Shown here one piece after another: positions 63,834 to 64,000 of a DNA stretch of 64,000 bases. Source of the stretch: Gari tellinella (lineage: Eukaryota > Mollusca > Bivalvia > Cardiida > Psammobiidae). The notes under the pieces are model-generated. The model was not told the DNA's origin and did no database searches. It was given only the letters and a program-made list of their open reading frames with translations. Within the stretch, counting starts at the first letter, position 1. Every line of letters starts with the position of its first letter. Position numbers and translations under genes: made by a program. Location: the NCBI GenBank assembly GCA_922989275.2, contig OV277864.1, forward strand, positions 72,296,158 through 72,360,157, read 5' to 3'.

Positions 63834-64000
63834 TGCAGTGCAGAACATATTATTATTTCCCGTTCAAACGTAAACACAATTAAAAAAAAATGTAAAATAT
63901 ACATTGTTTTGACATTTCACACGAATTATTTTAATCTAAGTGGCAAATAGTTTTGAGTCTGACGGACTCCGGGTTACCTGGCGTCTGTTCTGGCTCTAAT
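63834..64000 (-). mobile_element. Family A MITE, cut by window end
   Basis: TGCAGTGCAGAACATATTAT, CCCGTTCAAACGTAAACAC and the core GGACTCCGGGTTACCTGGCGTC (about 63965-63986) at the edge. Confidence 0.6.

Overview
This window looks like eukaryotic, AT-rich, gene-poor DNA from an animal genome, most probably a mollusc and perhaps a bivalve. That assignment is inference: it rests on the overall repeat style, a tRNA-derived SINE with a pyrimidine-rich core of a type known from marine invertebrates, a Penelope-like reverse transcriptase relic, and Tc1/mariner- and pogo-like termini. I found no exon, promoter or intact host gene I could defend. Nearly all longer open frames lie inside inverted repeats or high-copy repeats.

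The window is a graveyard of short non-autonomous DNA transposons (MITEs). I named the families by letter from copies compared within the window. Class 1 has TA targets and CAGT termini: A (about 250 bp, CAGTGGAGAA ends), B (about 350 bp, CAGTGCTCCCTCTCTACAAC ends), F (about 312 bp, CAGTACTGAA ends), G (CAGTGAAACCCCTCTAAACC ends), H (CACTCAGTGCAAAAAGAAAC ends), Q and T (pogo/Tigger-like). Class 2 has TTAA targets and ends near TTAACCCTTT: C, D, E, E2, I and Y, about 200-260 bp each. M also sits between TTAA sites. Others are fold-backs or inverted-repeat elements: J, K, L, N and O. There are also two old dispersed repeats (R and S), a SINE, and several retroposon 3' ends.

The most striking feature is one palindromic module of about 60 bp. 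Its flanks read CAAACAG...CTGTTTG and its stem reads GATCAGACGCCG...CGGCGTCTGATC. It sits inside families A, B, E, E2, I and Y, and in altered form in D, although their ends and target sites differ. Stem bases change in matched pairs between families. Several copies have lost the palindrome by internal deletion.

The second theme is nesting. Elements sit inside elements at 9753-11966 (three levels), 34584-35185, 39953-40373, 43889-44259, 52112-52966, 53121-53547, 57430-57906, 62029-62651 and 63372-63808. Most junctions allow the target site (TA or TTAA) to be read and an order of insertion to be inferred. Family B itself looks like a composite that captured an E-type element.

Layout: 1-9.7 kb, scattered MITEs in unrecognised AT-rich DNA; 9.75-11.97 kb, the triple nest with the only recognisable protein relic; 13.6-17.4 kb, D, C, E and J elements and R copy 1; 17.6-31.9 kb, S copy 1, R copy 2 and a mixed MITE field; 32-45 kb, S copy 2, nests H, T and G, the SINE and element N; 45-64 kb, the densest part, dominated by A, B, C, D and K with most of the nests.
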